A stretch of 64,000 bases of DNA. It comes from RGIG6919 sp045531905 (GTDB lineage Bacteria > Bacillota > Clostridia > Lachnospirales > Lachnospiraceae). Both the position numbers and the translations under genes were made by a program. Under the pieces are notes generated by a model. That model had not been told where the DNA came from. It saw nothing but the letters and a program-made list of their open reading frames with translations, and made no database searches. Below are positions 9,580-18,549 of this stretch, in pieces (the first letter of the stretch is position 1; each line of letters begins with the position of its first letter). The stretch is from NCBI GenBank assembly GCA_045531905.1, contig JAZSEY010000024.1:62001-126000 (forward strand). Direction: 5' to 3'.

Positions 9580-9792
9580 ATGGCTACAATATCAGAACAG
9601 ATAAAAGTTTTATGTATTAGAAGTAATATTAGTGTCGCAGAATTAGCGAGAAGACTTGGTAAATCACCGCAGAGTTTCAATTCGAAATTGAAAAGAGAAA
9701 GCTTTACGGTCAAGGATTTGGAAGAAATTGCATCAGCTACTGGGACCGAATTTATAAGAAATTATATTTTGCCGAATGGAGAGGAAATCTAA
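9580..9792 (+). CDS. XRE-family HTH regulator, likely controller of the restriction-modification operon
   Basis: A 70-residue protein consisting almost only of a helix-turn-helix (about residues 7-60; recognition segment ISVAELARRLGKSPQSFNSKL). GAGGAGG precedes the ATG. Its stop overlaps the start of the methyltransferase gene (TAATG), so the two are translationally coupled. Small XRE proteins in this position act as C proteins timing restriction-modification expression; that role here is inferred from position and size. Confidence 0.8.
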   Translation: MATISEQIKVLCIRSNISVAELARRLGKSPQSFNSKLKRESFTVKDLEEIASATGTEFIRNYILPNGEEI

Positions 9793-10856
9793 TGAGTGAC
9801 GTAAAAGAGTTTAAATTGGGCGAGTTATTCTGCGGACCTGGAGGATTGGCATTAGGAGCCATGTCTGCTCGAATTAGTAATCCAGAATATAGAATTATAC
9901 ATAAGTGGGCAAATGATTATGATGCAAGTACTTGTCAGACATATAGAAGGAATATTTGTCCTAATGATGAGGAAAGTGTAATTTGCGGAGATGTTAGACA
10001 GTTAGATATTGATTCTTTGGGTGATATAGACGCATTTGCATTCGGTTTTCCGTGTAATGATTTTTCGGTAGTGGGAGAGCAAAAGGGATTTGATGGTGTT
10101 TTTGGTCCATTATATTCATATGGTGTAAAAGTGCTAAAAAAATACAAACCATTATGGTTCTTGGCAGAAAATGTGGGCGGTTTAAAGAGTGCTAACGAAG
10201 GACAAGCATTTGAACGTATAAAGAAGGATTTAGTTGATGCGGGATATAGAATATATCCTAATTTGTATAAGTTCGAAGAATATGGTGTTCCACAGGCGAG
10301 ACATCGAATGATTATTGTAGGAATCAGAAAAGATTTACCATTTGAGTATAAAGTGCCTAGCACGGAAAAGTATAAAAGTGTAGACGTGTCCTGTAAAACA
10401 GCAATAGAAGTTCCGCCAATTCCAATTGATGCGGCTAATAATGAATTAACAAGACAGTCTGCAACGGTCATTGAAAGATTAAAACATATAAAACCAGGAC
10501 AGAATGCATTTACGGCTAATTTGCCAGAAGAATTACAGCTAAACGTTAAGGGAGCAAAGATAAGTCAGATATATAAAAGACTAGACCCAGCAAAACCAGC
10601 CTATACGGTTACAGGTTCTGGTGGTGGTGGAACACATATCTATCACTATAAAGAGCATAGAGCACTTACTAATCGAGAAAGAGCACGTTTACAGACATTT
10701 CCAGATGATTATGTTTTTGAAGGCTCAAAGGAATCTGTAAGAAAACAAATTGGTATGGCAGTTCCAGCAAAAGGTGCACAGGTTATTTTTGAAGCAATTT
10801 TAAATACGTTTGCTGGAATTGAATATGATAGCATGTCGGCATCAGAAAAGGAATAG
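9792..10856 (+). CDS. DNA (cytosine-5-)-methyltransferase 1
   Basis: 354 residues with the ordered m5C methyltransferase motifs: I (ELFCGPGGLALGA), IV (GFPCNDFS, catalytic Cys88), VI (AENVGG), VIII (VPQARHRMIIVG), a target-recognition region with PAYTVTGSGGGG, and IX-X (ERARLQTFPDDY...QIGMAVP). It transfers a methyl group from S-adenosylmethionine to C5 of cytosine in a specific site, protecting host DNA. The gene is coupled to the XRE regulator upstream and followed 10 bases later by the McrB-like gene. With the second m5C methyltransferase at 14224 it would allow methylation of both strands of an asymmetric site. Recognition sequence cannot be read from the protein. Confidence 0.93.
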   Translation: MSDVKEFKLGELFCGPGGLALGAMSARISNPEYRIIHKWANDYDASTCQTYRRNICPNDEESVICGDVRQLDIDSLGDIDAFAFGFPCNDFSVVGEQKGFDGVFGPLYSYGVKVLKKYKPLWFLAENVGGLKSANEGQAFERIKKDLVDAGYRIYPNLYKFEEYGVPQARHRMIIVGIRKDLPFEYKVPSTEKYKSVDVSCKTAIEVPPIPIDAANNELTRQSATVIERLKHIKPGQNAFTANLPEELQLNVKGAKISQIYKRLDPAKPAYTVTGSGGGGTHIYHYKEHRALTNRERARLQTFPDDYVFEGSKESVRKQIGMAVPAKGAQVIFEAILNTFAGIEYDSMSASEKE

Positions 10857-10866
10857 GAGATACAAG

Positions 10867-12687
10867 ATGACAGAGAAGATAGATATATTGAAATTGAATC
10901 CAGCACAACATCAGGCACTGGTGTGTATGTTTTTTGCAATGTTACCTGGTACTGATGATAGATACAAGAAACGTCATGAATATTGGGAGGTATTAGCAAA
11001 AAGGTTTAATAAGAGACCAAATACATATAAAAATGCGAGAGATGCGTTTGATTTCTATTTCCCAAATAATAATCGTGTGGGTTGGAGCAATGAAAGGCCG
11101 TTGGGAAGACGTGGAAAGGAATTTGAAGAAATATATGAAAGATATAAAGATTATAATGTTGATGTAGTAGAACAGGCAGTAGACGAGATAATAAATTTAT
11201 ATAAGAGCGAGAAATGTTCAATTGTCTCTTTGAAATGTGGATTCCCGGAAACCGTTCATGCAATGATAAGAGGCGAAAAAGAAATAGTAATAGATGGTGT
11301 TTATACGCTACAGGAGGAACTGCTTTTAAATAAAATTGTTTTTGTTACGCTAGGGGGAGATACGGGAAAATCAGAGGTGGATTGGGAACCCGGTTTTTTT
11401 GGTATTGCGCATATTATTAAAACTCCTTATGGGCACGGGTACAATGGGAAAGAAAAGTATTTCAAATTTGATATATGTATGGATTGCGTATTCGGACACA
11501 CATATAAAAGAGAAGAGTTTTTAAATTATCGAGATGCTTTTGATGCAAGGTACATAGGACCAGAATTAACAAGAGATCCATCACAAGCAATTAGTAGTAT
11601 GGACGATAGTAAGGCTGTGGCAGTAATTCGAGCAGTGCTAGATAAACAACCAGAATTGAAAGGAAAGTTTGAAGAGATATTTCCTGTAGATTTTATGGAA
11701 CGAGTTTTAGGAGCTGTGAGAGTTTTAATACCCTCGGTTGCAGAGTTTGGAGATACAACAGAAGAAGTTATTCAGGCATACGTGGAAGAGAAAAAAGAAA
11801 TAGAAGAAGATTATGAAGACGAAACTTATGATATCTATACAGTAGAGGACTTCTTGAGTGAAGTATTTATGAAGAAAGACGAATATGAATTATTGTCCGA
11901 ACTGCTTTTGACGAAGAAAAATATTATTTTGCAAGGAGCACCAGGTGTTGGCAAAACGTTTATGGCAAAAAGATTGGCATATTCTATATTAGGTTGCAAG
12001 GATAAAAAGCGTGTTCAAATGGTTCAATTCCATCAGAGTTATAGCTATGAAGATTTTATTGTTGGATATAGACCAACTGGAAATGGATTTGAATTGGAAT
12101 ATGGACCGTTCTATAAATTCTGTAAACAGGCAGAAAAAGATAGTAGGCCACATTTTTTTATAATTGATGAAATTAACAGAGGAAATGTAAGTAAAATATT
12201 TGGTGAACTCCTTATGTTGATAGAAGCTGATAAAAGAGAGGAATCTTTAAAACTTTTGTATAAAAAGGAAGAGTTTTCAGTACCAAAGAATGTTTATATC
12301 ATTGGTATGATGAATACTGCTGATAGAAGCTTGGCAATTATTGATTATGCTTTAAGACGTAGATTTGCATTTTATGATGTTAGACCGGCATTTAGTAATA
12401 GTATGTTTATAGAAATGACTGAGAAAAAGGAAAGTGAAAGTCTGAAAAGATTAATTTCTTATGTGAAGCTCTTGAATGATGATATAAGAAAAGACGATTC
12501 GCTTGGAAGTGGTTTTGAAGTTGGACACAGTTATTTCTGTACAACTGAAGATACACAGATAGATAAGAAATGGATTAAGTCTACTGTTGAGTATGAAATA
12601 ATACCGTTGATTAATGAGTATTGGTTTGACGACAGAGAAAAAGTGGATGAATGGTCCGCAAAATTGCGTGGTGTTGAGAATGATTAA
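10867..12687 (+). CDS. mcrB: McrB-like AAA+ GTPase restriction subunit (LlaJI R1 type)
   Basis: Start ATG 10867 is preferred because AGGAG lies just upstream and the protein then begins directly after the methyltransferase stop. 606 residues: an N-terminal 340-residue region expected to recognise DNA (not assignable to a known fold by eye), then the AAA+ module with Walker A GAPGVGKT (357-364), Walker B IIDEINRG (DE 434-435) and the McrB signature MNTADRS (N483), followed by an arginine-rich RRRFAF segment. Known: McrB and LlaJI.R1 hydrolyse GTP to drive translocation and cleavage with McrC-type partners. It overlaps the McrC-like gene by 8 bases. Context (two m5C methyltransferases) favours an LlaJI-like restriction enzyme over a stand-alone type IV McrBC. 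Confidence 0.9.
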   Translation: MTEKIDILKLNPAQHQALVCMFFAMLPGTDDRYKKRHEYWEVLAKRFNKRPNTYKNARDAFDFYFPNNNRVGWSNERPLGRRGKEFEEIYERYKDYNVDVVEQAVDEIINLYKSEKCSIVSLKCGFPETVHAMIRGEKEIVIDGVYTLQEELLLNKIVFVTLGGDTGKSEVDWEPGFFGIAHIIKTPYGHGYNGKEKYFKFDICMDCVFGHTYKREEFLNYRDAFDARYIGPELTRDPSQAISSMDDSKAVAVIRAVLDKQPELKGKFEEIFPVDFMERVLGAVRVLIPSVAEFGDTTEEVIQAYVEEKKEIEEDYEDETYDIYTVEDFLSEVFMKKDEYELLSELLLTKKNIILQGAPGVGKTFMAKRLAYSILGCKDKKRVQMVQFHQSYSYEDFIVGYRPTGNGFELEYGPFYKFCKQAEKDSRPHFFIIDEINRGNVSKIFGELLMLIEADKREESLKLLYKKEEFSVPKNVYIIGMMNTADRSLAIIDYALRRRFAFYDVRPAFSNSMFIEMTEKKESESLKRLISYVKLLNDDIRKDDSLGSGFEVGHSYFCTTEDTQIDKKWIKSTVEYEIIPLINEYWFDDREKVDEWSAKLRGVEND

Positions 12688-13741
12688 AATTCAAAATGTG
12701 TATTACATGCTATCTTATGCTTTTCAGAATTTGAATGAAGTAGAAGCAAAAAAATATTCTGCTGAAAAGTTTGAATTTATTGACGATTTGTTTACGGCTA
12801 TTCTTGCAAAAGGAATAGCAAAACAGGTCAAAAGAGGACTCGGAAAAGAGTATGTTTATCATACAGAAGAACTAATGTCTCCTAGGGGTAGAATTAGTAT
12901 TTCAGAGACATTGAAACTGAGAGCGGTTCAAAAGAATAGTATATGTTGCGATTTAGATGAGTTGGTAGAAAACACATATATGAATCAAATCCTTAAGTCT
13001 ACATCGTTACTGCTACTTCATTCAAAGGATGTAGCAAAGGAAAATAAGAAGCAGTTAAAGAAAGTATTACTATTTTTCACGAATGTAGACACGATTAATT
13101 GCAGGAGTATTGATTGGAGTAGGCTACAGTATAATCGTAATAATGCGTCATATAAAATGCTTATGAATATCTGCTACCTAATAGTTAAAGGCATGTTGAT
13201 ATCGGAGAAAGAAGGAGACCTGAAGCTCAGTAGATATGTAGATGATCAGCAGATGCATGTGCTATATGAGAAGTTTATATTAGCATACTACAAAAAGCAT
13301 TTTCCAGAGCTCAAAGTCACACAGTCACATATTCCATGGAATACAGATGATGGTATGATAGAGCTTTTACCTCGTATGCGGTCAGACATAATGATTGAAT
13401 ATAGAGGAAAAACATTAATTATTGATGCAAAATATTATGAATCGGCTATGCAAAGGAACAGTCGTTATGGTAACCAAACCATACATTCAAATAATTTGTA
13501 TCAGATTTTTGCATATGTTAAAAATAAAGATACGGGGCACAGTGGTGACGTAAGTGGTATGTTACTTTATGCAAATACAGATGGAGAAAACCCTGATAAA
13601 GATTATTTGATGGATGGAAACAAGATAAGTGTAAAGACGTTGAATCTCGATTGTGACTTTGCGGATGTAAGAAGTCAATTAAATGCTATTATAGAAATTT
13701 GGTTAAAAGATAATGGTGTTATATATGATAATGTTTGTTAA
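12680..13741 (+). CDS. mcrC: McrC-like PD-(D/E)XK endonuclease subunit (LlaJI R2 type)
   Basis: ATG 12680 is chosen because it overlaps the McrB-like stop and begins with the family-typical MIKIQNVYYMLSYAF segment. 353 residues. The C-terminal half has RSDI (D236) and IIDAKYY (D249, K251), the Asp...Asp-x-Lys catalytic set of McrC nucleases. McrC binds the McrB ring, stimulates its GTPase and cuts DNA. Spacing and overlap show co-expression with the upstream gene. No sign of truncation: the length fits the family. Confidence 0.9.
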   Translation: MIKIQNVYYMLSYAFQNLNEVEAKKYSAEKFEFIDDLFTAILAKGIAKQVKRGLGKEYVYHTEELMSPRGRISISETLKLRAVQKNSICCDLDELVENTYMNQILKSTSLLLLHSKDVAKENKKQLKKVLLFFTNVDTINCRSIDWSRLQYNRNNASYKMLMNICYLIVKGMLISEKEGDLKLSRYVDDQQMHVLYEKFILAYYKKHFPELKVTQSHIPWNTDDGMIELLPRMRSDIMIEYRGKTLIIDAKYYESAMQRNSRYGNQTIHSNNLYQIFAYVKNKDTGHSGDVSGMLLYANTDGENPDKDYLMDGNKISVKTLNLDCDFADVRSQLNAIIEIWLKDNGVIYDNVC

Positions 13742-13772
13742 GGACTTCTAATATTGGTTGAGGAGGTTTCCT

Positions 13773-14208
13773 ATGTATAATCTGACAAAAGAGCAACGAC
13801 ATAAAAATATGAGGAATATCTATGCAAAGGATACCAAGATAGAGATTATATTGAGAAAGGCATTGTGGAATAAAGGTTATCGGTATCGTAAGAAGTATAA
13901 GATGTTACCGGGGAGCCGGATATAGTGCTGACAAAATATAGAATAGCTATTTTCTGTGATGGAGGTTTTTTCATGGAAAAGATTGGGAAGTTTTAAAACT
14001 AAGATTGGAGAAAAGTAATAACAGTGAATTTTGGATAAGTAAAATATCTCGAAATAGAGAGCGGGATGATGAAATAAATAAGTGGTTGTTGTTTGAAGGA
14101 TGGACTGTTATCCGGTTTTGTGGTGATGATATAAAATAGCATGTGGATGAGTGTGTTAAGGTCGTAGAAGAAACAATATTTGATATTTTTACTAATGGTA
14201 AATTATAG
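13773..14208 (+). pseudogene. vsr: Broken vsr (very-short-patch repair endonuclease) gene
   Basis: ATG 13773 follows GAGGAGG. The frame starts like Vsr (LTKEQRHKNMRNIYAKDTK...EIILRKALWNKGYRYRKKY) and stops after about 50 codons. A one-base loss near 13913 (AG where an AAG codon is expected) restores PDIVLTKYRIAIFCDGG; a second one-base loss in the T run 13966-13971 restores HGKDWEVLKLRL; then TAG at 14137 interrupts before the final HVDECVK stretch. Intact Vsr nicks T:G mismatches arising from deamination of 5-methylcytosine and usually travels with m5C methyltransferases, as here. Three independent lesions indicate a dead gene. Confidence 0.85.
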
Positions 14209-14223
14209 AAGGAAATGGTGCTG

Positions 14224-15345
14224 ATGAAATTTAAAATTTTTTCTTTCTTTTCTGGTGCAGGATTTTTAGATCTAGGATTTGAAAAAGAAGGATATGAAGT
14301 CGTTTTAGTTAATGAATTTAATAAAGAGTTTCTGCATGCATATCAATATGCTCGTAAAAGAATGAATATGAGAGAACCACAATTGGGATATTATTGTGGA
14401 GATATAAACGATTTTTTGCGTGGTGATTTAAAAAAACACTTGAAACAAAATATAATAAAAATAAAAGAGGATAGTTTAGTTGGATTTATTGGCGGACCGC
14501 CATGTCCAGATTTTTCAGTGGCTGGAAAGAATATGGGTATCGATGGTAAAAATGGTATGTTGACAACCAGTTATAAACGTATGATTCTGGAATATGAGCC
14601 AGATTTTTTCGTGTTCGAGAATGTAAAAGGATTGTGGTCAACAAAGAAACATCGATTAGAGTATGAGAAAATAAAAGTAGCATTCAGAAGGAAAGGCTAT
14701 GTTTTAATAGATAAGTTGGTTAATTCATTAGACTATGGTGTGCCACAAGAAAGAGAGCGAGTTATTCTATTTGGGATCAAGAGCGAGCTTATTGATGATG
14801 ACAAAAAGAGCGCTGTTAAAAAATTGAATGAGAAGTTTGAGTTTGGGGAGACTAAGGAATATACCAAAATAAATAGAGATAGATGCAAGTGGCCGGATAC
14901 GGACATTTTTCAAGAAGATTTTGAAAGACAACAACCTGTGAATATAATTCCAGAAATTACAATTGAGTATTGGTTTAGGATAAATGACGTGTACAATCAT
15001 TTTAATAGCGATGACTTTTTTGTGCCGCGCTCTGTTGAACGATTTTATACAATAGACGAAGGCGATGTAAGTAAAAAATCTTTTAAGCGGTTACATAGAT
15101 GGCGTTATTCGCCTACAGCGGCCTATGGTAATAATGAGGTACATTTACACCCATATAAGGCACGGCGTATTTCTGTAGCAGAAGCATTGGCTATTCAATC
15201 GCTACCGAAAGAATATGTTATAAGTAAGGAATTATCAAAGAGCGATATGTTTAAGACAATAGGGAATGGTGTTCCATACTTGATGTCCAAGGGCTTGGCA
15301 AAATCGATTAACAGTTTTTTGAATGCAGAAGTTAAAGAAAGGTAA
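14224..15345 (+). CDS. DNA (cytosine-5-)-methyltransferase 2
   Basis: Start taken at ATG 14224 (AAGGA about 10 bases upstream); an in-frame ATG at 14215 would add three residues. 373 residues with motifs I (FSFFSGAGFLDLGFE), IV (GGPPCPDFS, catalytic Cys94), VI (FENVKGL), VIII (VPQERERVILFG), a longer variable region and IX-X (SVAEALAIQSLP...TIGNGVPY). It is clearly different in sequence from the first methyltransferase of this operon. In LlaJI-type systems one enzyme methylates each strand of a non-palindromic site; that division is inferred here. The following gene starts 5 bases after the stop. Confidence 0.93.
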   Translation: MKFKIFSFFSGAGFLDLGFEKEGYEVVLVNEFNKEFLHAYQYARKRMNMREPQLGYYCGDINDFLRGDLKKHLKQNIIKIKEDSLVGFIGGPPCPDFSVAGKNMGIDGKNGMLTTSYKRMILEYEPDFFVFENVKGLWSTKKHRLEYEKIKVAFRRKGYVLIDKLVNSLDYGVPQERERVILFGIKSELIDDDKKSAVKKLNEKFEFGETKEYTKINRDRCKWPDTDIFQEDFERQQPVNIIPEITIEYWFRINDVYNHFNSDDFFVPRSVERFYTIDEGDVSKKSFKRLHRWRYSPTAAYGNNEVHLHPYKARRISVAEALAIQSLPKEYVISKELSKSDMFKTIGNGVPYLMSKGLAKSINSFLNAEVKER

Positions 15346-15350
15346 TGTAA

Positions 15351-15995
15351 ATGATATATACGATTGATGAAATAGTGCATGATCTATGCGAGATGACAGA
15401 TAAACAGTTTTATACAAAACATATTATTAGGTCTGATAATTGGTATATTGAATCGTACTTGGGAAAAACGTCAGATGAAATCATTAAAATAATGGATGAT
15501 TACCGATTGATAATTAGCGAGAATATGGGGGTAAGCTTTAATTCGGTAATGATGGTAGGAAGCGGGAAATTGGGTTTTAGTTTATCACCACCAGATTCTG
15601 CAAGACCAGATAATTCAAAAATGTTTCTTCCTTTTAACGACGACGAAAAGGTTAGAAAGGTTTCCGATTTGGATATTGCGATTATTTCTAGTGATATTTT
15701 CCATGCGTATTGGAAGTTGTTCAGAAAATCCTTTAAGATGAAATATATGAGTACATATTCACATTTATATCAAGAACTGTATAGAGGATATATAAATGAA
15801 CGTAATATATTAGAAGTGGAAGAGTGCAGAAAAGAATGGAAGAAGACAGCAGATATATCGAAAAAGAAAATATATGAGCAGCTTTATTTTAAACATGATA
15901 TAACCTATCGAATATATAGAAGCTGGGAAGATTTTGAGGATTATAACATTCAGAATATCAATAAGTTAAAAAGGAGTGTAAAGAGTGAAATATAA
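15351..15995 (+). CDS. Nucleotidyltransferase-fold protein paired with DUF262 protein
   Basis: 214 residues, starting 5 bases after the second methyltransferase and overlapping the DUF262 gene by 11 bases. The middle shows VGSGKLGFSLSP and, after a 25-residue insert, KVSDLDIAII. A Gly-Ser followed by Asp-x-Asp at the end of a hydrophobic strand is the mark of the MNT/polymerase-beta nucleotidyltransferase fold. The insert between the two is longer than in typical MNT proteins. Possible role: a nucleotidyl-transferring effector or regulator; the substrate cannot be inferred. The N-terminal 60 residues are helical and not recognised. Confidence 0.55.
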   Translation: MIYTIDEIVHDLCEMTDKQFYTKHIIRSDNWYIESYLGKTSDEIIKIMDDYRLIISENMGVSFNSVMMVGSGKLGFSLSPPDSARPDNSKMFLPFNDDEKVRKVSDLDIAIISSDIFHAYWKLFRKSFKMKYMSTYSHLYQELYRGYINERNILEVEECRKEWKKTADISKKKIYEQLYFKHDITYRIYRSWEDFEDYNIQNINKLKRSVKSEI

Positions 15996-17172
15996 TTTTA
16001 ATAGAACAAACAGGGATATACAAAAAATTAATAAAGAGTTTATCGAGGGTAAATTGTTCGCAGATTCTAGTTATCAAAGAAGAAAGGTATGGAATGAACA
16101 AGACAAAGTTCGTTTGATAGAAACTATATTAATGGAGTATGTAATGCCTGAGGTGTATTTTTGGACGGCTGAAAGAGATCCTCAAACAGGTGATGCATCA
16201 ACACATATTGTAGATGGACAGCAACGAATTAACACGATTGTTGAATATATTAATAATGAATTTAAGTTGAGTGAAAAGCATTTGTTGAATGATAAAATAA
16301 AGGAAGATTGTGCGGATAAATATTTTTCGGATTTAGATGAGGTTTATAAAACCATAATATGGGATTATCCTATTTCTATTGTAGAAATAGATAGAGATTG
16401 TACAAGAGAAGATATTAAACAGATGTTTTATAGGTTGAATTTAACAAATTATGATCTAAATCAGCAGGAAAAACGAAACAGTAAAGATAGTAAATTTGGT
16501 GATAAGAGTGAATCGCTTTCAAGGTATGACTTTTGGGAAAAAGTGAGGATTTTTAGTTCCGTAGATGCAAAACGCATGAAAGATGTTGAGTATTGCTGTG
16601 GAATATATATTTTGGCAAGTGAAGGGATTATAGACCAGACAAATGGTAAGAAAATAAATGATTACTATGATGATTATAAGGATTCATTTGATGAAGATAA
16701 TAATTTGCAAAATAAAATAATGTTTGCAATGGAAATAATAGAGGGTATGCTCGATAAGTCTACAATTACTTTTATATCAAAAAAAGCACAGATTTATACG
16801 CTGTTCTGTGTTGTTTTTAAAATGATGGAAAATAGTGAAAGTAATTACGAAGAATTAAACGAAAAATTCATGCATTTTGTTGCTGCTTATAATAAATTCC
16901 GAAATGAATTTGATATTAGCTATGAGGATGAAAAGATGGCTGCTATGTATGCCGAGATAAAAAAATATAAATTGGCATCATCGGAGGGCGTAAACAAGTT
17001 ATCAAATAGAATAATAAGGTTTGAAACGCTATACAAAATTTGTGTAGATAGTGATAATGAGGTTAAGGAACTGTTGCTGAGGCTTGAAAATGATTTTGAA
17101 GAGAAATTAAAATCAAAAAGTAAAAAGGATAAACTTGAACAGGATGATCTAGTAGATATGAAGGGAGAATAA
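15985..17172 (+). CDS. DUF262 (ParB/GmrS-like) domain protein
   Basis: 395 residues. The N-terminal DUF262 domain is clear: YQRRKVWNEQDKVRLIETIL, a P-x-VYFW strand and the nucleotide-binding HIVDGQQRINTI motif (residues about 70-85). The rest is helical without the C-terminal HNH (DUF1524) found in GmrSD enzymes, so any nuclease partner must be another protein. DUF262 proteins occur in type IV restriction and other defence systems and use NTP. It is the last gene of the apparent operon and overlaps the nucleotidyltransferase-like gene, which suggests that the pair works together. Confidence 0.75.
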   Translation: MKYNFNRTNRDIQKINKEFIEGKLFADSSYQRRKVWNEQDKVRLIETILMEYVMPEVYFWTAERDPQTGDASTHIVDGQQRINTIVEYINNEFKLSEKHLLNDKIKEDCADKYFSDLDEVYKTIIWDYPISIVEIDRDCTREDIKQMFYRLNLTNYDLNQQEKRNSKDSKFGDKSESLSRYDFWEKVRIFSSVDAKRMKDVEYCCGIYILASEGIIDQTNGKKINDYYDDYKDSFDEDNNLQNKIMFAMEIIEGMLDKSTITFISKKAQIYTLFCVVFKMMENSESNYEELNEKFMHFVAAYNKFRNEFDISYEDEKMAAMYAEIKKYKLASSEGVNKLSNRIIRFETLYKICVDSDNEVKELLLRLENDFEEKLKSKSKKDKLEQDDLVDMKGE

Positions 17173-17600
17173 TTGATTAATGTTCAGACTGTTTGGGGGA
17201 TCAGTGAGTGCGTGAAATAGTCTGTAAACTGGCTTTTTTATGATAATGATTGGGCAGAAAGTCTTGTGTTGAGAGTTTTCTGCCTTTGCTTTATGAGCAT
17301 GTCAATAGCAGGCGAGCTGCCTGCTTGTAAAAAAAGCGTCTGATTTTATTCCGGTAAACGACCTTCATACATGATGCATAACTAATCATAAACAGATTTG
17401 GTTACGAATGGTTGAGGGGTACTTCTTGGCTACTTCGAATGTTACTGAGTATAAAGTTTTGAGCAGTGCCATATCATTTAGAAATATGCTTCTTTGAAGC
17501 TTCAGTACGAATCTGCTCTAGAATTATATTTTTCATAATTTATAATATATATGTGTTGCTATTATTAGAGCAATATCGCACCAGAAGGAGACAGGGCAGT
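17173..17600 (+). other. 428-bp intergenic stretch closing the defence island, with two hairpins
   Basis: No gene seen. CAGACT near 17185 pairs with AGTCTG near 17218, followed by a T run (terminator-like). AGCAGGC/GCCTGCT forms a second hairpin at about 17307-17327. Downstream to the Nudix start nothing recognisable apart from the Shine-Dalgarno AAGGAG at 17584. Confidence 0.45.
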
Positions 17601-18002
17601 ATGAAAACAATACGCGTAGTAGCAGCGATAATGAAAGCAACAAATGAAAATGGGGAGCCAATCATCTTCGCAACCCAACGAGGCTATGGCGACCTGAAAG
17701 GTGGTTGGGAATTTCCAGGTGGAAAAATTGAAGATGGAGAGACCCCAAAGGAAGCCCTGAAACGTGAGATCATGGAAGAGTTGGAAACAGAAATTACAGT
17801 TGGCGATTTGATTGACACAATCGAATATGACTATCCAACATTTCATTTGTCTATGGATTGCTTCTGGGCAGAGATTGTGTCCGGTGATTTGGTTTTAACA
17901 GAACATGAAGCTGCAAGATGGCTAACGAAAGCGGAACTGGATTCTGTGGAGTGGTTACCTGCAGATATTACGTTGATTGATAAGATTAGAGAAGTGATGT
18001 AG
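17601..18002 (+). CDS. Nudix (MutT-type) hydrolase
   Basis: ATG 17601 behind AAGGAGACAGGGCAGT is the natural start; the frame is open further upstream but there without a ribosome site. 133 residues with a complete Nudix box GGKIEDGETPKEALKREIMEELE (about residues 39-61) preceded by GGWEFP. The family cleaves nucleoside diphosphates linked to another group; MutT-like members remove 8-oxo-dGTP from the nucleotide pool. Length and the VVAAIMKA start fit the small MutT/CTP pyrophosphohydrolase group. The flavodoxin gene follows after 24 bases, likely in one transcript. Confidence 0.88.
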   Translation: MKTIRVVAAIMKATNENGEPIIFATQRGYGDLKGGWEFPGGKIEDGETPKEALKREIMEELETEITVGDLIDTIEYDYPTFHLSMDCFWAEIVSGDLVLTEHEAARWLTKAELDSVEWLPADITLIDKIREVM

Positions 18003-18026
18003 GAATCAGCATAGGGAGGTTTCCAA

Positions 18027-18509
18027 ATGAGCGAAAAGTTAGTTACATATTTCTCTGCCACTGGCACAACCGCCAAGGTTGCAGAGTTACTTGCCGATGC
18101 TATCGGTGCAGATATTTATAATATTATGCCAGCGGTGCCATATACAAAGGCGGATTTGAACTGGATGGATAAAAAGTCACGCAGTTCCGTGGAGATGAGC
18201 GATAAGTCATTTCGACCTGCCATTGCCGATGCGGATGCCGGTATTGAGAATTATGATGTTATTTTTGTTGGATTTCCGATTTGGTGGTATGTGGCTCCAA
18301 CCATCATTAACACCTTCTTGGAAGCGTATGATTTTTCTGGTAAAAAGATTGTTCTGTTTGCAACCTCTGGTGGCAGTGGATTTGGCAAAACTGCTGAGGA
18401 ACTGAAGGGTAGTGTAAGCGACACCGCAGAACTGATACCAGGCGGTCTTTTGAATGGAAACCAGAGCAGAGAGAGTCTGGTTGCATGGGAGGAGAGTCTG
18501 AAACTGTAA
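18027..18509 (+). CDS. Flavodoxin-like FMN protein
   Basis: 160 residues behind GGGAGGT. N-terminal phosphate-binding loop YFSATGTTAKVA (about 8-19), then IFVGFPIWWYVAP and ATSGGSGFGKTAEEL, the usual pattern of the short flavodoxin family found in Clostridia (Flavodoxin_4). It likely carries electrons in the cytoplasm, bound to FMN. No partner can be named from the neighbourhood beyond the upstream Nudix gene. Confidence 0.85.
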   Translation: MSEKLVTYFSATGTTAKVAELLADAIGADIYNIMPAVPYTKADLNWMDKKSRSSVEMSDKSFRPAIADADAGIENYDVIFVGFPIWWYVAPTIINTFLEAYDFSGKKIVLFATSGGSGFGKTAEELKGSVSDTAELIPGGLLNGNQSRESLVAWEESLKL

Positions 18510-18549
18510 TAATCCTATGCAGTACTGAAGAAAAAACATGGAGAACACA

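Noticed and set aside
9935..10471. A 178-codon open frame antisense to methyltransferase 1
   Set aside because: It lies wholly inside a gene with all m5C methyltransferase motifs on the other strand, so it is a chance frame.
10867..13741. Reading the McrB/McrC genes as a stand-alone type IV McrBC
   Set aside because: Two intact m5C methyltransferase genes and a vsr remnant in the same operon fit an LlaJI-like system better; a methyl-directed nuclease would be at odds with them.
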